A DNA stretch of 28,378 nt from CAYGDT01 sp964348745 (lineage in GTDB: Bacteria > Patescibacteriota > Gracilibacteria > Peribacterales > Peribacteraceae): the NCBI GenBank assembly GCA_964348745.1, contig CAYGDT010000006.1:1-28378 (forward strand). The letters are read 5' to 3'. Below, piece after piece: positions 15,623-24,250 of the stretch. The notes under the pieces are model-generated. The model made no database searches. It was not told the origin of the DNA and worked only from the letters and a program-made list of their open reading frames with translations. Both the position numbers and the translations under genes were made by a program. The first letter of the stretch is position 1; the number at the start of each line of letters is the position of its first letter.

Positions 15623-15631
15623 CTTTGGCAA

Positions 15632-17452
15632 ATGCGCGGCGAAAAAGCACCTGCATCGGCAACCCGTAAACTCCTCACCTTGTTGCGTGTCATCAACGTG
15701 CATCCCGCATTTCTGCTGATTCCTATCGGATTATCGCTCTTCTCTGCGCTCTTTGAAGGAACCGGACTTGGGCTGCTGATTCCCATTCTCAATGGATTTC
15801 TGAATAAGAGCTTCACGTTCGTTCTCGACGCGCCGATGCTCGGTCCGCTGCTGCATCGTCTGCCGCAGTCCATGCTCCAAAACGACCGGTTGATCTTTGG
15901 AGTGATGCTCGGCGGCTTTGTGTGTGCGTACATTCTCAAAGACGCGCTGCGCTATTGCGCCGTTGTTAGTATGAGTTACTTCGGCGAAAGGTCGCTACAC
16001 CACCTGCGAAGCACGCTCTTTTCCCGCTATTTACGTTTTGGAAAAATCTACTTCGATACCACCAACGTTGGTCACCATGCAACACTCCTGCAGGAATTCT
16101 CCCGCCAGGCGATCGGTCCGTTTTTGCTGATCGACAAGCTGATTAACGCGCTGTTTTCCCTTGCGGTGTATCTGGTCGTATTGCTCATGATTTCCTGGCA
16201 ACTGACGCTCGTTGCGCTCCCGCTCTTTGTCGTGCTGCACTTCGCCATCAAGTTTATGGTGGTTCGCATTAAGGGACTTTCACGCGGCATCGCCAATCGC
16301 GGCAGTGAACTCGGAAAAACTTCCGTGGAAATTCTCTCGACGATCCCCCTCGTAAAATCCTACCGAACCGAAGGAAAAGAACTGCAAAACTTCGCGGGCA
16401 TCAGCGACACGAAAGCCAAGCTGGATTTCCAGGTGAAGATGCTCCAAAACCTCATTCTTCCTCTGCAGGAAATTATCACGTTGATCGTCGCATCCGTCGT
16501 GTTCATCGCAGCACTCTTCATCCTTGGCAGGGATCAGATCGCATCGGCACCCGCATTGCTCGTGTACTTTTACATAATCTTAAATGCATCAAGTAAGTTC
16601 GGGACCGTTTCGGGGTTCCGCGGTATTGTCGCAAACGCAAGCGGCCCGCTGGACGAAGTCATGGAAATTTTAAGCGACGAGGGAAAACCATTCGTACACG
16701 GCGGCGACAGAGAATTCCTCGGGTTGCAAGAGTCGCTTGCGTTTAAAAACCTAACCTTCAGCTACTCCGACGACCGCGTCGTGCTTGAGGAAGTTTCTTT
16801 TGATATGCCCAAAGGAACGATGACGGCCATCGTCGGTCCGACGGGCGCAGGAAAAAGCACGCTCATCAGCCTGCTCATGCGTTACTACGAATGTCCTCCA
16901 TCCACCATCCTGCTCGACGGAAAAGACATTCGAGAATTCACGCTCGATTCTTATCTGAAACATATCGCTCTCGTCAGCCAGGAGACACTGTTACTCCACG
17001 ATAGTCTCAGAAACAACATCACCTACGGACTCAGCGATGTTTCTGAGGATGATCTGCAAAGCGCTGTGGATCGCGCACGACTCCGGCATTTTGTAAATGC
17101 ATTGCCGCAAGGACTCGAAACACTGATCGGCGACCGTGGGGTGAAACTCAGCGGAGGAGAGAAACAACGCGTTTCCATCGCACGTGCGCTGCTGAAAGGA
17201 TCGGAGATTTTGATTCTCGACGAGGCAACGAGTTCACTCGACAGCAAAACAGAGAAACTGATTCAGGAAGCCATCGACGAAGCGGTGCACGGCAGGACTT
17301 CCATCGTGATCGCCCATCGCCTCAGTACGATCAAGAACGCCGACAGGATCGTGGTCATCGACGACGGTCGCTGCAAAGAGCAGGGAACACTGCAGGAATT
17401 GCTCGAGAAACGCGGCGTGTTTTTCCAACTCTGGGAGGAACAGAAATTTTAA
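15632..17452 (+). CDS. ABC exporter, fused permease and ATPase (MsbA/PglK-like)
   Basis: This is a half-transporter that likely works as a homodimer in the cytoplasmic membrane, flipping lipid-linked glycan or lipid. The frame is open from 15596, but the ATG at 15632 follows an extended -10, so I use it (606 residues). Six membrane helices fill residues about 30-320. The nucleotide-binding domain has Walker A GPTGAGKST (402-410), Q-loop Gln450, signature LSGGEKQR (506-513), Walker B ILILDEATS (526-534), D-loop SLD and the H-loop IVIAHRLST. The neighbours are sulfotransferase and NeuB genes 17 to 22 bases apart, so a role in exporting the sialylated/sulfated glycan is likely but unproven. Confidence 0.93.
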   Translation: MRGEKAPASATRKLLTLLRVINVHPAFLLIPIGLSLFSALFEGTGLGLLIPILNGFLNKSFTFVLDAPMLGPLLHRLPQSMLQNDRLIFGVMLGGFVCAYILKDALRYCAVVSMSYFGERSLHHLRSTLFSRYLRFGKIYFDTTNVGHHATLLQEFSRQAIGPFLLIDKLINALFSLAVYLVVLLMISWQLTLVALPLFVVLHFAIKFMVVRIKGLSRGIANRGSELGKTSVEILSTIPLVKSYRTEGKELQNFAGISDTKAKLDFQVKMLQNLILPLQEIITLIVASVVFIAALFILGRDQIASAPALLVYFYIILNASSKFGTVSGFRGIVANASGPLDEVMEILSDEGKPFVHGGDREFLGLQESLAFKNLTFSYSDDRVVLEEVSFDMPKGTMTAIVGPTGAGKSTLISLLMRYYECPPSTILLDGKDIREFTLDSYLKHIALVSQETLLLHDSLRNNITYGLSDVSEDDLQSAVDRARLRHFVNALPQGLETLIGDRGVKLSGGEKQRVSIARALLKGSEILILDEATSSLDSKTEKLIQEAIDEAVHGRTSIVIAHRLSTIKNADRIVVIDDGRCKEQGTLQELLEKRGVFFQLWEEQKF

Positions 17453-17469
17453 GTCCCCCTCTACCTTCA

Positions 17470-18564
17470 ATGAAATTTTCAACGTACATCCGCTCACTGC
17501 CTGACTCCGCATTTTCAGAAATTGCGGAGTGTGTACTGCCCGAGAGACGGGAACCCTATCTGCGTATCAGAAATACAAACGCCACGCTGCGCGATGCGTG
17601 CAGCGCTACGCCGTTTTTTGCTTCGCCGATCACTCGGAACTGGAACCTACGCCACGAATGGGAGAGCGCTGAGCGTCTGCTCCGGCAACGCAAGGAATGG
17701 AGTCGAAAGCCGCCGCAGGGACGCCTGCCGAATTTTCTCGTTCTCGGTACACCGCGCTCTGCAACAACTTGGTTGCACCAAACGCTTTCCACACACCCCG
17801 ATATTTTCATCGCACCTATGAAAGAACCGGAATTCTTCAGTATGTGGCGGCGATTCATGCTTGGGGAAAACTGGTATCGACACCTGTTTCTAGATTATGG
17901 AGGTGAGCGACGCGCAGGTGAAATCTCCGTCAATAATTTCTTCAGTCTAGAGGCGCCGCAGCGTATCCGTACAACCATCGCTGATTCGGATCTTAAATTG
18001 ATCGTCATGCTCAGGGAACCGATCGATCGCGCGCTCTCGCACTACAAATTGCGCCTGCAGAAAGGCGATGTACCTTCCACGTTCGAAAAAGCGCTTGATG
18101 ACCCAAGACTTCCGCTCAGGGAAGAGGGTCATTACATCAGGTACTACCGGAAGTACCGCGAAGTTTTTCCGAAAGACAGTATCGCTGTCGTACTCTACGA
18201 AGACGTGGCGAAGGACGCGCGGGCGGTACTGCAAAGCATCTGCCGTTTTTTAGATATTGATCCGTCGTTCTTTGATCAGTACGCAAGCAGCCGCATCAAC
18301 GAGAGCCATACCGTTGCCTTTGTAGGTTTGAGCAGAGCGGTATTTCAGGTAGGACGATGGATACGCATGGTGCTGCCTTATGGAGGAATCGGCGCAGGAA
18401 TTATGCGAAGATTGCAGGCGTGGAATATCCGATGGAACCGGAAGGAGGGAGAAATGCCACTCTGGCAAGATACACGCCGCGCGCTCGAAGCTGAATATGC
18501 GCCGGAGAATGCATTACTTGCGAAAGAAGCGGGAATTGATCTGTCGGCATGGAAATACACTTGA
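17470..18564 (+). CDS. PAPS-dependent sulfotransferase
   Basis: The 364-residue protein has the P-loop-like PAPS motif FLVLGTPRSATTWLHQTL (89-106) with GTPRSATTW as the 5'-phosphosulfate-binding loop, the helix following it, and the 3'-phosphate-binding motif LIVMLREPIDRALSHY with Arg182 and Ser190. KEPEFF (118-123) is the usual acidic/aromatic stretch after the first motif. These mark a Sulfotransfer_1-type enzyme that sulfates a carbohydrate. A donor-supply system (PAPS synthesis) is not visible here and must be elsewhere. The gene is 17 bases after the ABC exporter and 18 bases before NeuB, so it is in that operon; its acceptor is probably the same glycan. The N-terminal 80 residues have no recognised domain. 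Confidence 0.88.
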   Translation: MKFSTYIRSLPDSAFSEIAECVLPERREPYLRIRNTNATLRDACSATPFFASPITRNWNLRHEWESAERLLRQRKEWSRKPPQGRLPNFLVLGTPRSATTWLHQTLSTHPDIFIAPMKEPEFFSMWRRFMLGENWYRHLFLDYGGERRAGEISVNNFFSLEAPQRIRTTIADSDLKLIVMLREPIDRALSHYKLRLQKGDVPSTFEKALDDPRLPLREEGHYIRYYRKYREVFPKDSIAVVLYEDVAKDARAVLQSICRFLDIDPSFFDQYASSRINESHTVAFVGLSRAVFQVGRWIRMVLPYGGIGAGIMRRLQAWNIRWNRKEGEMPLWQDTRRALEAEYAPENALLAKEAGIDLSAWKYT

Positions 18565-18582
18565 TACACTGAACCGTGTTCC

Positions 18583-19623
18583 ATGCAGAGTGAAATTTCC
18601 ATTGCCGGCCGCAGGATAGGACGCAACCACCCTCCGTTTGTGATCGCCGAAATCGGCATCAATCATGAAGGGAGCATGAAAAAGGCTAAAAAGATGGTCG
18701 ATGACGCAGTGCATGCCGGTGCGGAGTGCGTGAAATTCCAGTCGCACGTGGTGGAAGACGAAATGGTCGCAGCGGCGAAAGACGTTATTCCGGGGAATGC
18801 GACGGAGAGTATCTGGAATATAATGCAACGCTGTGCCATGACGCAGGAAGAGGAAGTGGAACTCAAAGAATATGTTGAACGTAAAAACATGATGTATCTG
18901 TGCACTCCGTTCTCCAGAGCGGCGGCGGATCGATTGTTTGCCATGAATGTCCCGGCGATCAAGATCGGATCCGGCGAGTGTAACAACTATCCGCTGATCG
19001 AACATGTCGCCGCGTACGGCAAACCCGTGATTCTTAGTACGGGTATGAATGACATTGCATCGGTGGCGCCTGCCGTAGAGATTCTGCGCGCGCACAAAAC
19101 GCCGTTTGCGCTGCTGCATTGCACTTCGATGTACCCAACTCCCTATGACAAAGTGCGGCTGGGAGCCATCGCACAACTAGGGCAGGCATTCCCCGATGCG
19201 GTGCTCGGCCTCAGTGACCATTCGATGGGTATCTGGACGTGTCTCGGGGCAGTGGCGCTTGGCGCATCCATTCTCGAAAAACATTTCACGTCCGACACAT
19301 CATGGGAAGGTCCCGATATCCCGATATCCATTGATCCAAGCGAGCTCAAGGATTTGATTGAAGGATCGAAAGCCGTACATGCCGCACTCGGAGGGACAAA
19401 AGATATTCTCTCCGAAGAACGCAATGTCATCGACTTCGCCTATGCCTGCGTTGTTACGATCAAACCGGTGAAACAAGGCGAGGTGTTCTCCAAAGAAAAT
19501 ATCTGGGTGAAACGTCCCGGTACCGGCGAGATCAAAGCGAAAGACTATAAAGGTCTTATTGGTAAAACAGCGACGCGCGATCTGAAACCGGACATGCAGG
19601 TCGCTTGGTCCGACGTCCTATAA
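18583..19623 (+). CDS. neuB: N-acetylneuraminate (nonulosonate) synthase, NeuB family
   Basis: It condenses an N-acyl-mannosamine-type sugar with phosphoenolpyruvate to give a nonulosonic acid. The 346 residues show FVIAEIGINHEGSMKKAKKM (19-38), VKFQSHVVEDEM (50-61), CTPFSRAAADRL, KIGSGECNNYPLIEHVA, LSTGMND, and the metal/substrate segment GLSDHSMGIW, then HFTSDTSWEGPD. After about residue 285 comes the SAF (antifreeze-like) domain: VKQGEVFSKENIWVKRPGTG and IGKTATRDLKPDMQV. Full length and all hallmarks are present. NeuC (22122-23288) makes the likely substrate. Whether the product is Neu5Ac or a legionaminic/pseudaminic analogue is not decided. Confidence 0.95.
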   Translation: MQSEISIAGRRIGRNHPPFVIAEIGINHEGSMKKAKKMVDDAVHAGAECVKFQSHVVEDEMVAAAKDVIPGNATESIWNIMQRCAMTQEEEVELKEYVERKNMMYLCTPFSRAAADRLFAMNVPAIKIGSGECNNYPLIEHVAAYGKPVILSTGMNDIASVAPAVEILRAHKTPFALLHCTSMYPTPYDKVRLGAIAQLGQAFPDAVLGLSDHSMGIWTCLGAVALGASILEKHFTSDTSWEGPDIPISIDPSELKDLIEGSKAVHAALGGTKDILSEERNVIDFAYACVVTIKPVKQGEVFSKENIWVKRPGTGEIKAKDYKGLIGKTATRDLKPDMQVAWSDVL

Positions 19624-19645
19624 ATATTTCTCTTCCAGAACTTCC

Positions 19646-21109
19646 ATGCAACCGATTCGCGCCATTACACTCCGCTTTACAGGCACGGTTTCCCACGGGG
19701 TAATTGTGGGTATGATGAACCGTTTGCCGTTTGCGTTCTGCGCAAGTTTGGGATTCAGGCGTTGCCGGTACCCGAACTTAAGCGAAGAAAATCAGCCGTG
19801 GTTTTACTCCGCGGATCTGCGGCAGGGCTTCTATGAAGGAGTGGATCATGCGTCGCTCCTCCCGCTGGACGAGGAAATCATCACCGCGATGCGCGACTGC
19901 GAAGCACTCTTTATGTACATGATGATTCGTCTGGAGTACGCCAGAAATGTTCCCTATCTCGAACGCAAGCAACGCTATTTGATGCACTTAAGATTCTGGA
20001 ATGATTTTTTGCAACGCAACAAGATCAATCTCCTCCTCTCGTCTACGCTTCCGCACGAGATGCCGGACCACGTCATCCATGCACTGTGCAAACTAAAAGG
20101 AATTCCTGTCGTTTTCTGCCATGCGACACTGATAAAAGACACCGGCTTCATTCATGAGGATATCGAAGAATCTACTGTGGATATCGGCAAACGATATGCC
20201 GAAATCTGCAAGCAAGGAGAATTAGAAGTAACGCTCTGCCCGCAGTTTGAGGAGTACTACGAGGAGCAAACGCAACCGGAAGGAAAAACGCCTGTCATCT
20301 TCCCTGATCAACCCCGCAGCATCATACGCAGGTTTGCGCAGAGAGTGCTCTCGAAGCCCGATGTCGCTCTGCGGTGGATCTGGACGCTCTTTTGCGTGGC
20401 TAACTGGTCTCGCAGATGGCAAAAGGTACTCAACGCCCGCATGCAAGAGCATCTAAGGCAGTACTACGATCGCCATGCGGTGGAACCGGACTACGAAAAA
20501 ACTTATATCTACTTCCCGCTTCAGTACCAACCGGAATGTTCCACGTGTCCCATGGCGGGAGCGTTTGTCGATCAGACCATTTCCACGCATCTGATGTCAC
20601 AAACCGTTCCCGACGGTGTTTTAATTTACATAAAGGAACACCCGCGCCAACGTAAGGAAGGTATTGTAGGAAGGAATCTCGCTTTCTTTCAAGAGCTGGC
20701 GAACATGCCAAACGTACGTTTTGTAAAACATGATGCAGACACATTCAAACTGCGCGAAAGCTGTGCCGCAGTAGCGACGGGAACGGGCACTGCCGGCATG
20801 GAAGCACTCTTCCGCGGCAAACCGGTGCTACTGTTTGGCCACACCTACTACCAATATGCTCCCTGCGTGTTTCAGATCCGCACAACGCAGGATTGCAAGG
20901 AAGCGATGCAGTCGATCTTTGAGCGCCATGAGAAACCCGACATGCTCGGTGTACGCAGATTCCTAAAAGCTATGGAAGACACGCGTGTGCACGGCTCCCT
21001 GACGGAATGGTATACGGAGAGTCTGACGGATCTCAACGATGAGCAAAGTACCGCCGCATTCACGGATGCATTCACGAAAAAAGTGCAGGAAGTCCTGCAA
21101 CGGAAGTAA
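19646..21109 (+). CDS. Capsule-polysaccharide-biosynthesis-like protein, paralogue 1
   Basis: The 487-residue protein resembles the KpsC/KpsS/LipB capsule-synthesis group but I cannot name it surely. Features: PLDEEIITAMRDCEALF (73-89), RYLMHLRFWNDFL (110-122), FPLQYQPECSTCPMAGAFVDQ (290-310, a Cys-rich signature), IYIKEHPRQRKEG (327-339, an His-Pro pair as in capsule-type GT-B transferases) and ATGTGTAGMEALFRGKPVLL (377-396) followed by FGHTYYQYAP. No signal peptide; no membrane helix. It shares all these blocks in order with the gene at 25822-27261. Last gene of the ABC-sulfotransferase-neuB operon. A glycosyltransferase role is inferred from the GT-B-like C-terminal blocks. Confidence 0.75.
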   Translation: MQPIRAITLRFTGTVSHGVIVGMMNRLPFAFCASLGFRRCRYPNLSEENQPWFYSADLRQGFYEGVDHASLLPLDEEIITAMRDCEALFMYMMIRLEYARNVPYLERKQRYLMHLRFWNDFLQRNKINLLLSSTLPHEMPDHVIHALCKLKGIPVVFCHATLIKDTGFIHEDIEESTVDIGKRYAEICKQGELEVTLCPQFEEYYEEQTQPEGKTPVIFPDQPRSIIRRFAQRVLSKPDVALRWIWTLFCVANWSRRWQKVLNARMQEHLRQYYDRHAVEPDYEKTYIYFPLQYQPECSTCPMAGAFVDQTISTHLMSQTVPDGVLIYIKEHPRQRKEGIVGRNLAFFQELANMPNVRFVKHDADTFKLRESCAAVATGTGTAGMEALFRGKPVLLFGHTYYQYAPCVFQIRTTQDCKEAMQSIFERHEKPDMLGVRRFLKAMEDTRVHGSLTEWYTESLTDLNDEQSTAAFTDAFTKKVQEVLQRK

Positions 21110-21135
21110 AGCGAATGGCATCTAGGGAAGCCCTG

Positions 21136-21173
21136 AAAAATGTCATGGTGAGCTCGTCGAACCATACATTTTT
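21136..21173. repeat. Hairpin repeat, family TCGAC-GAGCTC, copy B (inverted)
   Basis: AAAAATGTCATGGT (21136-21149) pairs with ACCATACATTTTT (21161-21173), with one bulged base, around GAGCTCGTCGA, which is the reverse complement of the loop in copy C. It lies in the convergent spacer after the capsule-like gene; the T run 3' of the stem would suit a terminator for the plus-strand operon. Confidence 0.7.
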
Positions 21174-21185
21174 CCTTTCATTCGC

Positions 21186-21224
21186 CAATGTATCATCCTT
21201 CGACGAGCTCAGGATGACACATTG
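21186..21224. repeat. Hairpin repeat, family TCGAC-GAGCTC, copy C
   Basis: CAATGTATCATCCT (21186-21199) pairs with AGGATGACACATTG (21211-21224) over 14 positions with one A-C mismatch, around the loop TCGACGAGCTC. Copy B lies 12 bases upstream in the opposite orientation. Together they fill the 135-base convergent spacer and probably terminate both converging transcripts. Confidence 0.75.
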
Positions 21225-21244
21225 GTCAGTTGATCAGAGGTTCC

Positions 21245-22060
21245 TCAGACAAATCTCTTCGCCGCGTCACCAAGGCAAAACTCCAACTGTCGTTTGTTGA
21301 TTGTACCGAGCGGCGCTTCGACCAATTCAAACAAGTGGATATCAGCACCTGTATCGTGCAGGTACTCCCAATTGCGCTGGAGATTTGAACGAAGGAAACG
21401 CGCATTCGCCGTGCGTCCATCGACGACAATCAGCGTGCCGGGAAGCAAAAACGGCTCGAAGAGGAGAATATCCGCAGCCATGGGTAGCCGATCTGCGCTA
21501 GCCGTGGAAATGCCGTGGACGTCGTTACCCACGCAGTACTGATCAGGTCCGTCGAGGTAGAGAAGATCGGGACAGATATTGGGGATACGGTCATACATGG
21601 TGCATGCCCTACCGTTGAACGTCGTCATCTGGACGGTGGAAACACTAAAGTGCACAAAGCCGGCGAGCGCAGAGGGGAAATTTTTTTTGCACGTGGCGAT
21701 CCACTCTTCACTCGTATCTACAGAATGAATTTCGAATGGGTTGCTCCGTCGCAGATTCTTTGCGACATATTCGCCGTACTCTTCTTTGTTCTTGCTGAGT
21801 GCATCGGCGAAGATGATCGTGCTTTTTCCTACGCCGAACTCCAGAATCGTCGTCACTTTCCGCGTACGAACGAGGTAATGCAACCTGATTAAATCATCAA
21901 GTTCCGGAGGGAAAGCGATGTCTATGGCGGGGTCCACGGTGGAATACAGATCGTGCGCCTTTTTCCCCTCGACCGTTCCATAGTTTTCCAAGGTAATGCC
22001 GACAAGGTCGTGAATGCCATTCTCCGTGCACCATTGCCGATAATCGAGACCCGAAAACAT
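21245..22060 (-). CDS. SAM-dependent methyltransferase-like protein, 271 aa
   Basis: The sequence shows a class I methyltransferase-like fold: TTILEFGVGKSTIIFADAL (70-88) is the glycine-rich SAM loop, FEIHSVDTSEEWIATC the second strand with its acidic residue, and PDLLYLDGPDQY the strand near the active site. LLPGTLIVVDGRTANARFL follows. I chose the ATG at 22060, which leaves a 61-base divergent spacer to neuC. The frame continues to ATGs at 22141 and 22186 and would add a hydrophobic N-terminus (FLGIIIVIVI) that could be a membrane anchor, but it would overlap the neuC start. TACATT six bases before 22060 supports the shorter form. Substrate unknown. Confidence 0.7.
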   Translation of the reverse strand: MFSGLDYRQWCTENGIHDLVGITLENYGTVEGKKAHDLYSTVDPAIDIAFPPELDDLIRLHYLVRTRKVTTILEFGVGKSTIIFADALSKNKEEYGEYVAKNLRRSNPFEIHSVDTSEEWIATCKKNFPSALAGFVHFSVSTVQMTTFNGRACTMYDRIPNICPDLLYLDGPDQYCVGNDVHGISTASADRLPMAADILLFEPFLLPGTLIVVDGRTANARFLRSNLQRNWEYLHDTGADIHLFELVEAPLGTINKRQLEFCLGDAAKRFV

Positions 22061-22121
22061 GGCAACAATGTACCCTTTTGCTTTGCTCTGGAACAGGTTT
22101 TGTATGACAATCACGATGATT

Positions 22122-23288
22122 ATGCCTAGAAAAATCTGCATCATGACGAACAATCGGGCCGATTTTAGCCGGTTGCGCACGGTCATCGCCGCGCTTCAAA
22201 AACGCGATGAAGTTACGGTGCAACTGTTTGTGACAGGTACGCATCTTCTGGATGACTACGGTTCTTCCATCCGCGAGATTCAGGAGGAAAATTTCCCCAT
22301 CGCCTATACCATGCATACGGAAGTCAGCGGACGAGTCCCTGTGACGATGGCCAAATCGGCAGGCAATGCGATCACCGAGCTTGCCGGTGTCTTCTCCAAT
22401 TTTAAGCCGGATATCGTAGTCGTGCATGGAGATCGCTACGAAGCGCTCGCTGCGACAATCGCCGCTTCGTTTCTGAATATTTTCGTCGCGCACATCCAGG
22501 GCGGCGAAGTCTCCGGAACGATCGACGAGCATATCCGCCATGCGATTACTAAATTATCCCATGCGCATTTCCCATCAAACGAGGATGCACTGGAGCGCAT
22601 CGTGCGTCTCGGCGAACGACCTGACATGGTTTTCAACGTCGGTTGTCCCGCAAGCGACATTCTCCTGCATTCACCGACGTGCTCGTTTACCCAGTTACGC
22701 GAGGAGCTGATGCAATTGGCAAAAAAAGCATCGTGGAAAGACCAGTTCAACGAAGACTTTGCGCTGGTGGTGTTCCATCCTGTCACCACGGAATTCGGCT
22801 CGGCAAAGAAAGCTGCAAGTGCCTTGATCGATGCACTTTCATCAAAAAAAATAAAAAATCCTTTTTTGATCCTTTGGCCGAACATCGATGCAGGCGCTCA
22901 GGAAATTGTCGATTCACTGAAAAAATTTGAACGGGATATGAACGGACGAGTGGGTATTTTCAAACACTTCCCACTGCCTCTCTACGTCAACATCCTTCGC
23001 CACGCCAAGGTGATGATCGGCAACTCGTCGTCGGGCATTCGCGAAGCATGTTACTTCGGCACGCCCGTTGTCGATGTTGGTACGAGGCAGGAAAAGCGCG
23101 CATGCACGAAGAACGTCTTGCATGTCGGGTATGACAGCAACGCGATCGAGGATGCGATCCTCAAGCAGCTTCAGCATGGTCGCTACGAACCGGAATACCC
23201 CTTCGGTGCGGGAGATGCGGGTGAAAAAATCGCCGGCATTCTCGCCACGATCGATACGACAAACGTACAGAAGCACATTACCTACTAA
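22122..23288 (+). CDS. neuC: UDP-N-acetylglucosamine 2-epimerase, hydrolysing (NeuC family)
   Basis: It converts UDP-GlcNAc (or a UDP-di-N-acetylbacillosamine analogue) to free ManNAc-type sugar for NeuB. From the ATG at 22122 the protein has 388 residues and begins MPRKICIMTNNRADFSRL, the usual NeuC start. Longer starts at 22059 would add a non-homologous hydrophobic head. Motifs: HGDRYEALAATIAA (102-115), HIQGGEVSGTIDEHIRHA (124-141) with the catalytic Asp-Glu region, FHPVTTEFG, and late GNSSSGIREACYFGTPVVDVG, the UDP-binding helix and loop. First gene of a plus operon neuC, D-2-hydroxyacid dehydrogenase, neuA copy 2, methyltransferase (gaps 8, 0 and 41 bases). Confidence 0.95.
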   Translation: MPRKICIMTNNRADFSRLRTVIAALQKRDEVTVQLFVTGTHLLDDYGSSIREIQEENFPIAYTMHTEVSGRVPVTMAKSAGNAITELAGVFSNFKPDIVVVHGDRYEALAATIAASFLNIFVAHIQGGEVSGTIDEHIRHAITKLSHAHFPSNEDALERIVRLGERPDMVFNVGCPASDILLHSPTCSFTQLREELMQLAKKASWKDQFNEDFALVVFHPVTTEFGSAKKAASALIDALSSKKIKNPFLILWPNIDAGAQEIVDSLKKFERDMNGRVGIFKHFPLPLYVNILRHAKVMIGNSSSGIREACYFGTPVVDVGTRQEKRACTKNVLHVGYDSNAIEDAILKQLQHGRYEPEYPFGAGDAGEKIAGILATIDTTNVQKHITY

Positions 23289-23296
23289 GGCACGGC

Positions 23297-24250
23297 ATGC
23301 TGAATATTCTCAACGTCTTCGGGGAGCACTACACGCCGGAGGCTCGCGCACTCCTTGAGCAAATCGGCAAAGTGACATACCGCACGGCACGCCAAGATGA
23401 AATCGGGACGATCATCGGTGACTACGACATCATTGTGATGGGTCTCTACCCACAACTTGATGAAGCTGTCCTTACTAAAGCAAAAAAACTGAAAGCGATA
23501 GCAACCGTGACAACCAATCTAGATCACATCGATCTTGAGGCAGCAAAGAAGCACGGCATAGAGGTACTGGCGCTGCGGGGGGAAGAGGCATTTCTCGAAA
23601 CGATTACGGGGACAGCGGAACTCGCCGCCTGTTTGATGCTCAGCCTCTCACGCTACCTCCCATGGGCATTTGACGATGTACTACAGTACCGCTGGAACCG
23701 CGAAGATTTCCGCGGACATACGCTTTCCGGAAGAACACTCGGCATCGTGGGACTCGGGAGACTGGGTAAATGGATGGCGCGGTATGGAAAAGCCCTGAAC
23801 ATGAACGTCATCGCCTGCAGTCCGGATACAGCGGATTTCGCAACACCGGATTGCACGCGCGCGGACTACGCAACGCTGCTTCGGGAGAGCGATGTCATTT
23901 CCATTCATGTTCATTTGAAGGAAGACACGGCGCACATGTTCAATGCCGATGCCTTCTCGCAGATGAAGCCCGATGCAATCCTGATCAATACCGCCGTGCG
24001 CGGGATCGTAAAAGATAGCGACGTCCTTGCGGCTCTTGAAAAAGGAAAAATCGGCGGATATGCAACGGACGTACTGGAAGATGAACTTGAGTTTGATCGT
24101 GGTTTTGCCAATCATCCGCTGGTGGAATACGCAAAGACACACCATAACTGCATCATTGTCCCGCATATCGGCGGCATGACCCATGAATCGCGGTCGGCAA
24201 CCGACATTTTTATGGCGCAGAAACTCCGGAATTTCCTTCATACATCTTAA
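23297..24250 (+). CDS. D-isomer-specific 2-hydroxyacid dehydrogenase (SerA/PGDH-like)
   Basis: The 317-residue protein is a NAD(P)-dependent 2-hydroxyacid dehydrogenase. The Rossmann motif GLGRLG (152-157) follows LSGRTLGIV, then the catalytic Arg235 in NTAVRGIVKD, Glu263 in DVLEDE and His290 in PHIGGMTHES. The usual second-strand acid is replaced by CSPD near 174-177, so NAD versus NADP preference is open. The ACT regulatory domain of true SerA is absent. It sits between neuC and neuA copy 2, with its stop adjoining the ATG of neuA. A role in making or modifying the nonulosonic acid or its precursor is inferred from place only; serine synthesis is the alternative. Confidence 0.9.
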   Translation: MLNILNVFGEHYTPEARALLEQIGKVTYRTARQDEIGTIIGDYDIIVMGLYPQLDEAVLTKAKKLKAIATVTTNLDHIDLEAAKKHGIEVLALRGEEAFLETITGTAELAACLMLSLSRYLPWAFDDVLQYRWNREDFRGHTLSGRTLGIVGLGRLGKWMARYGKALNMNVIACSPDTADFATPDCTRADYATLLRESDVISIHVHLKEDTAHMFNADAFSQMKPDAILINTAVRGIVKDSDVLAALEKGKIGGYATDVLEDELEFDRGFANHPLVEYAKTHHNCIIVPHIGGMTHESRSATDIFMAQKLRNFLHTS

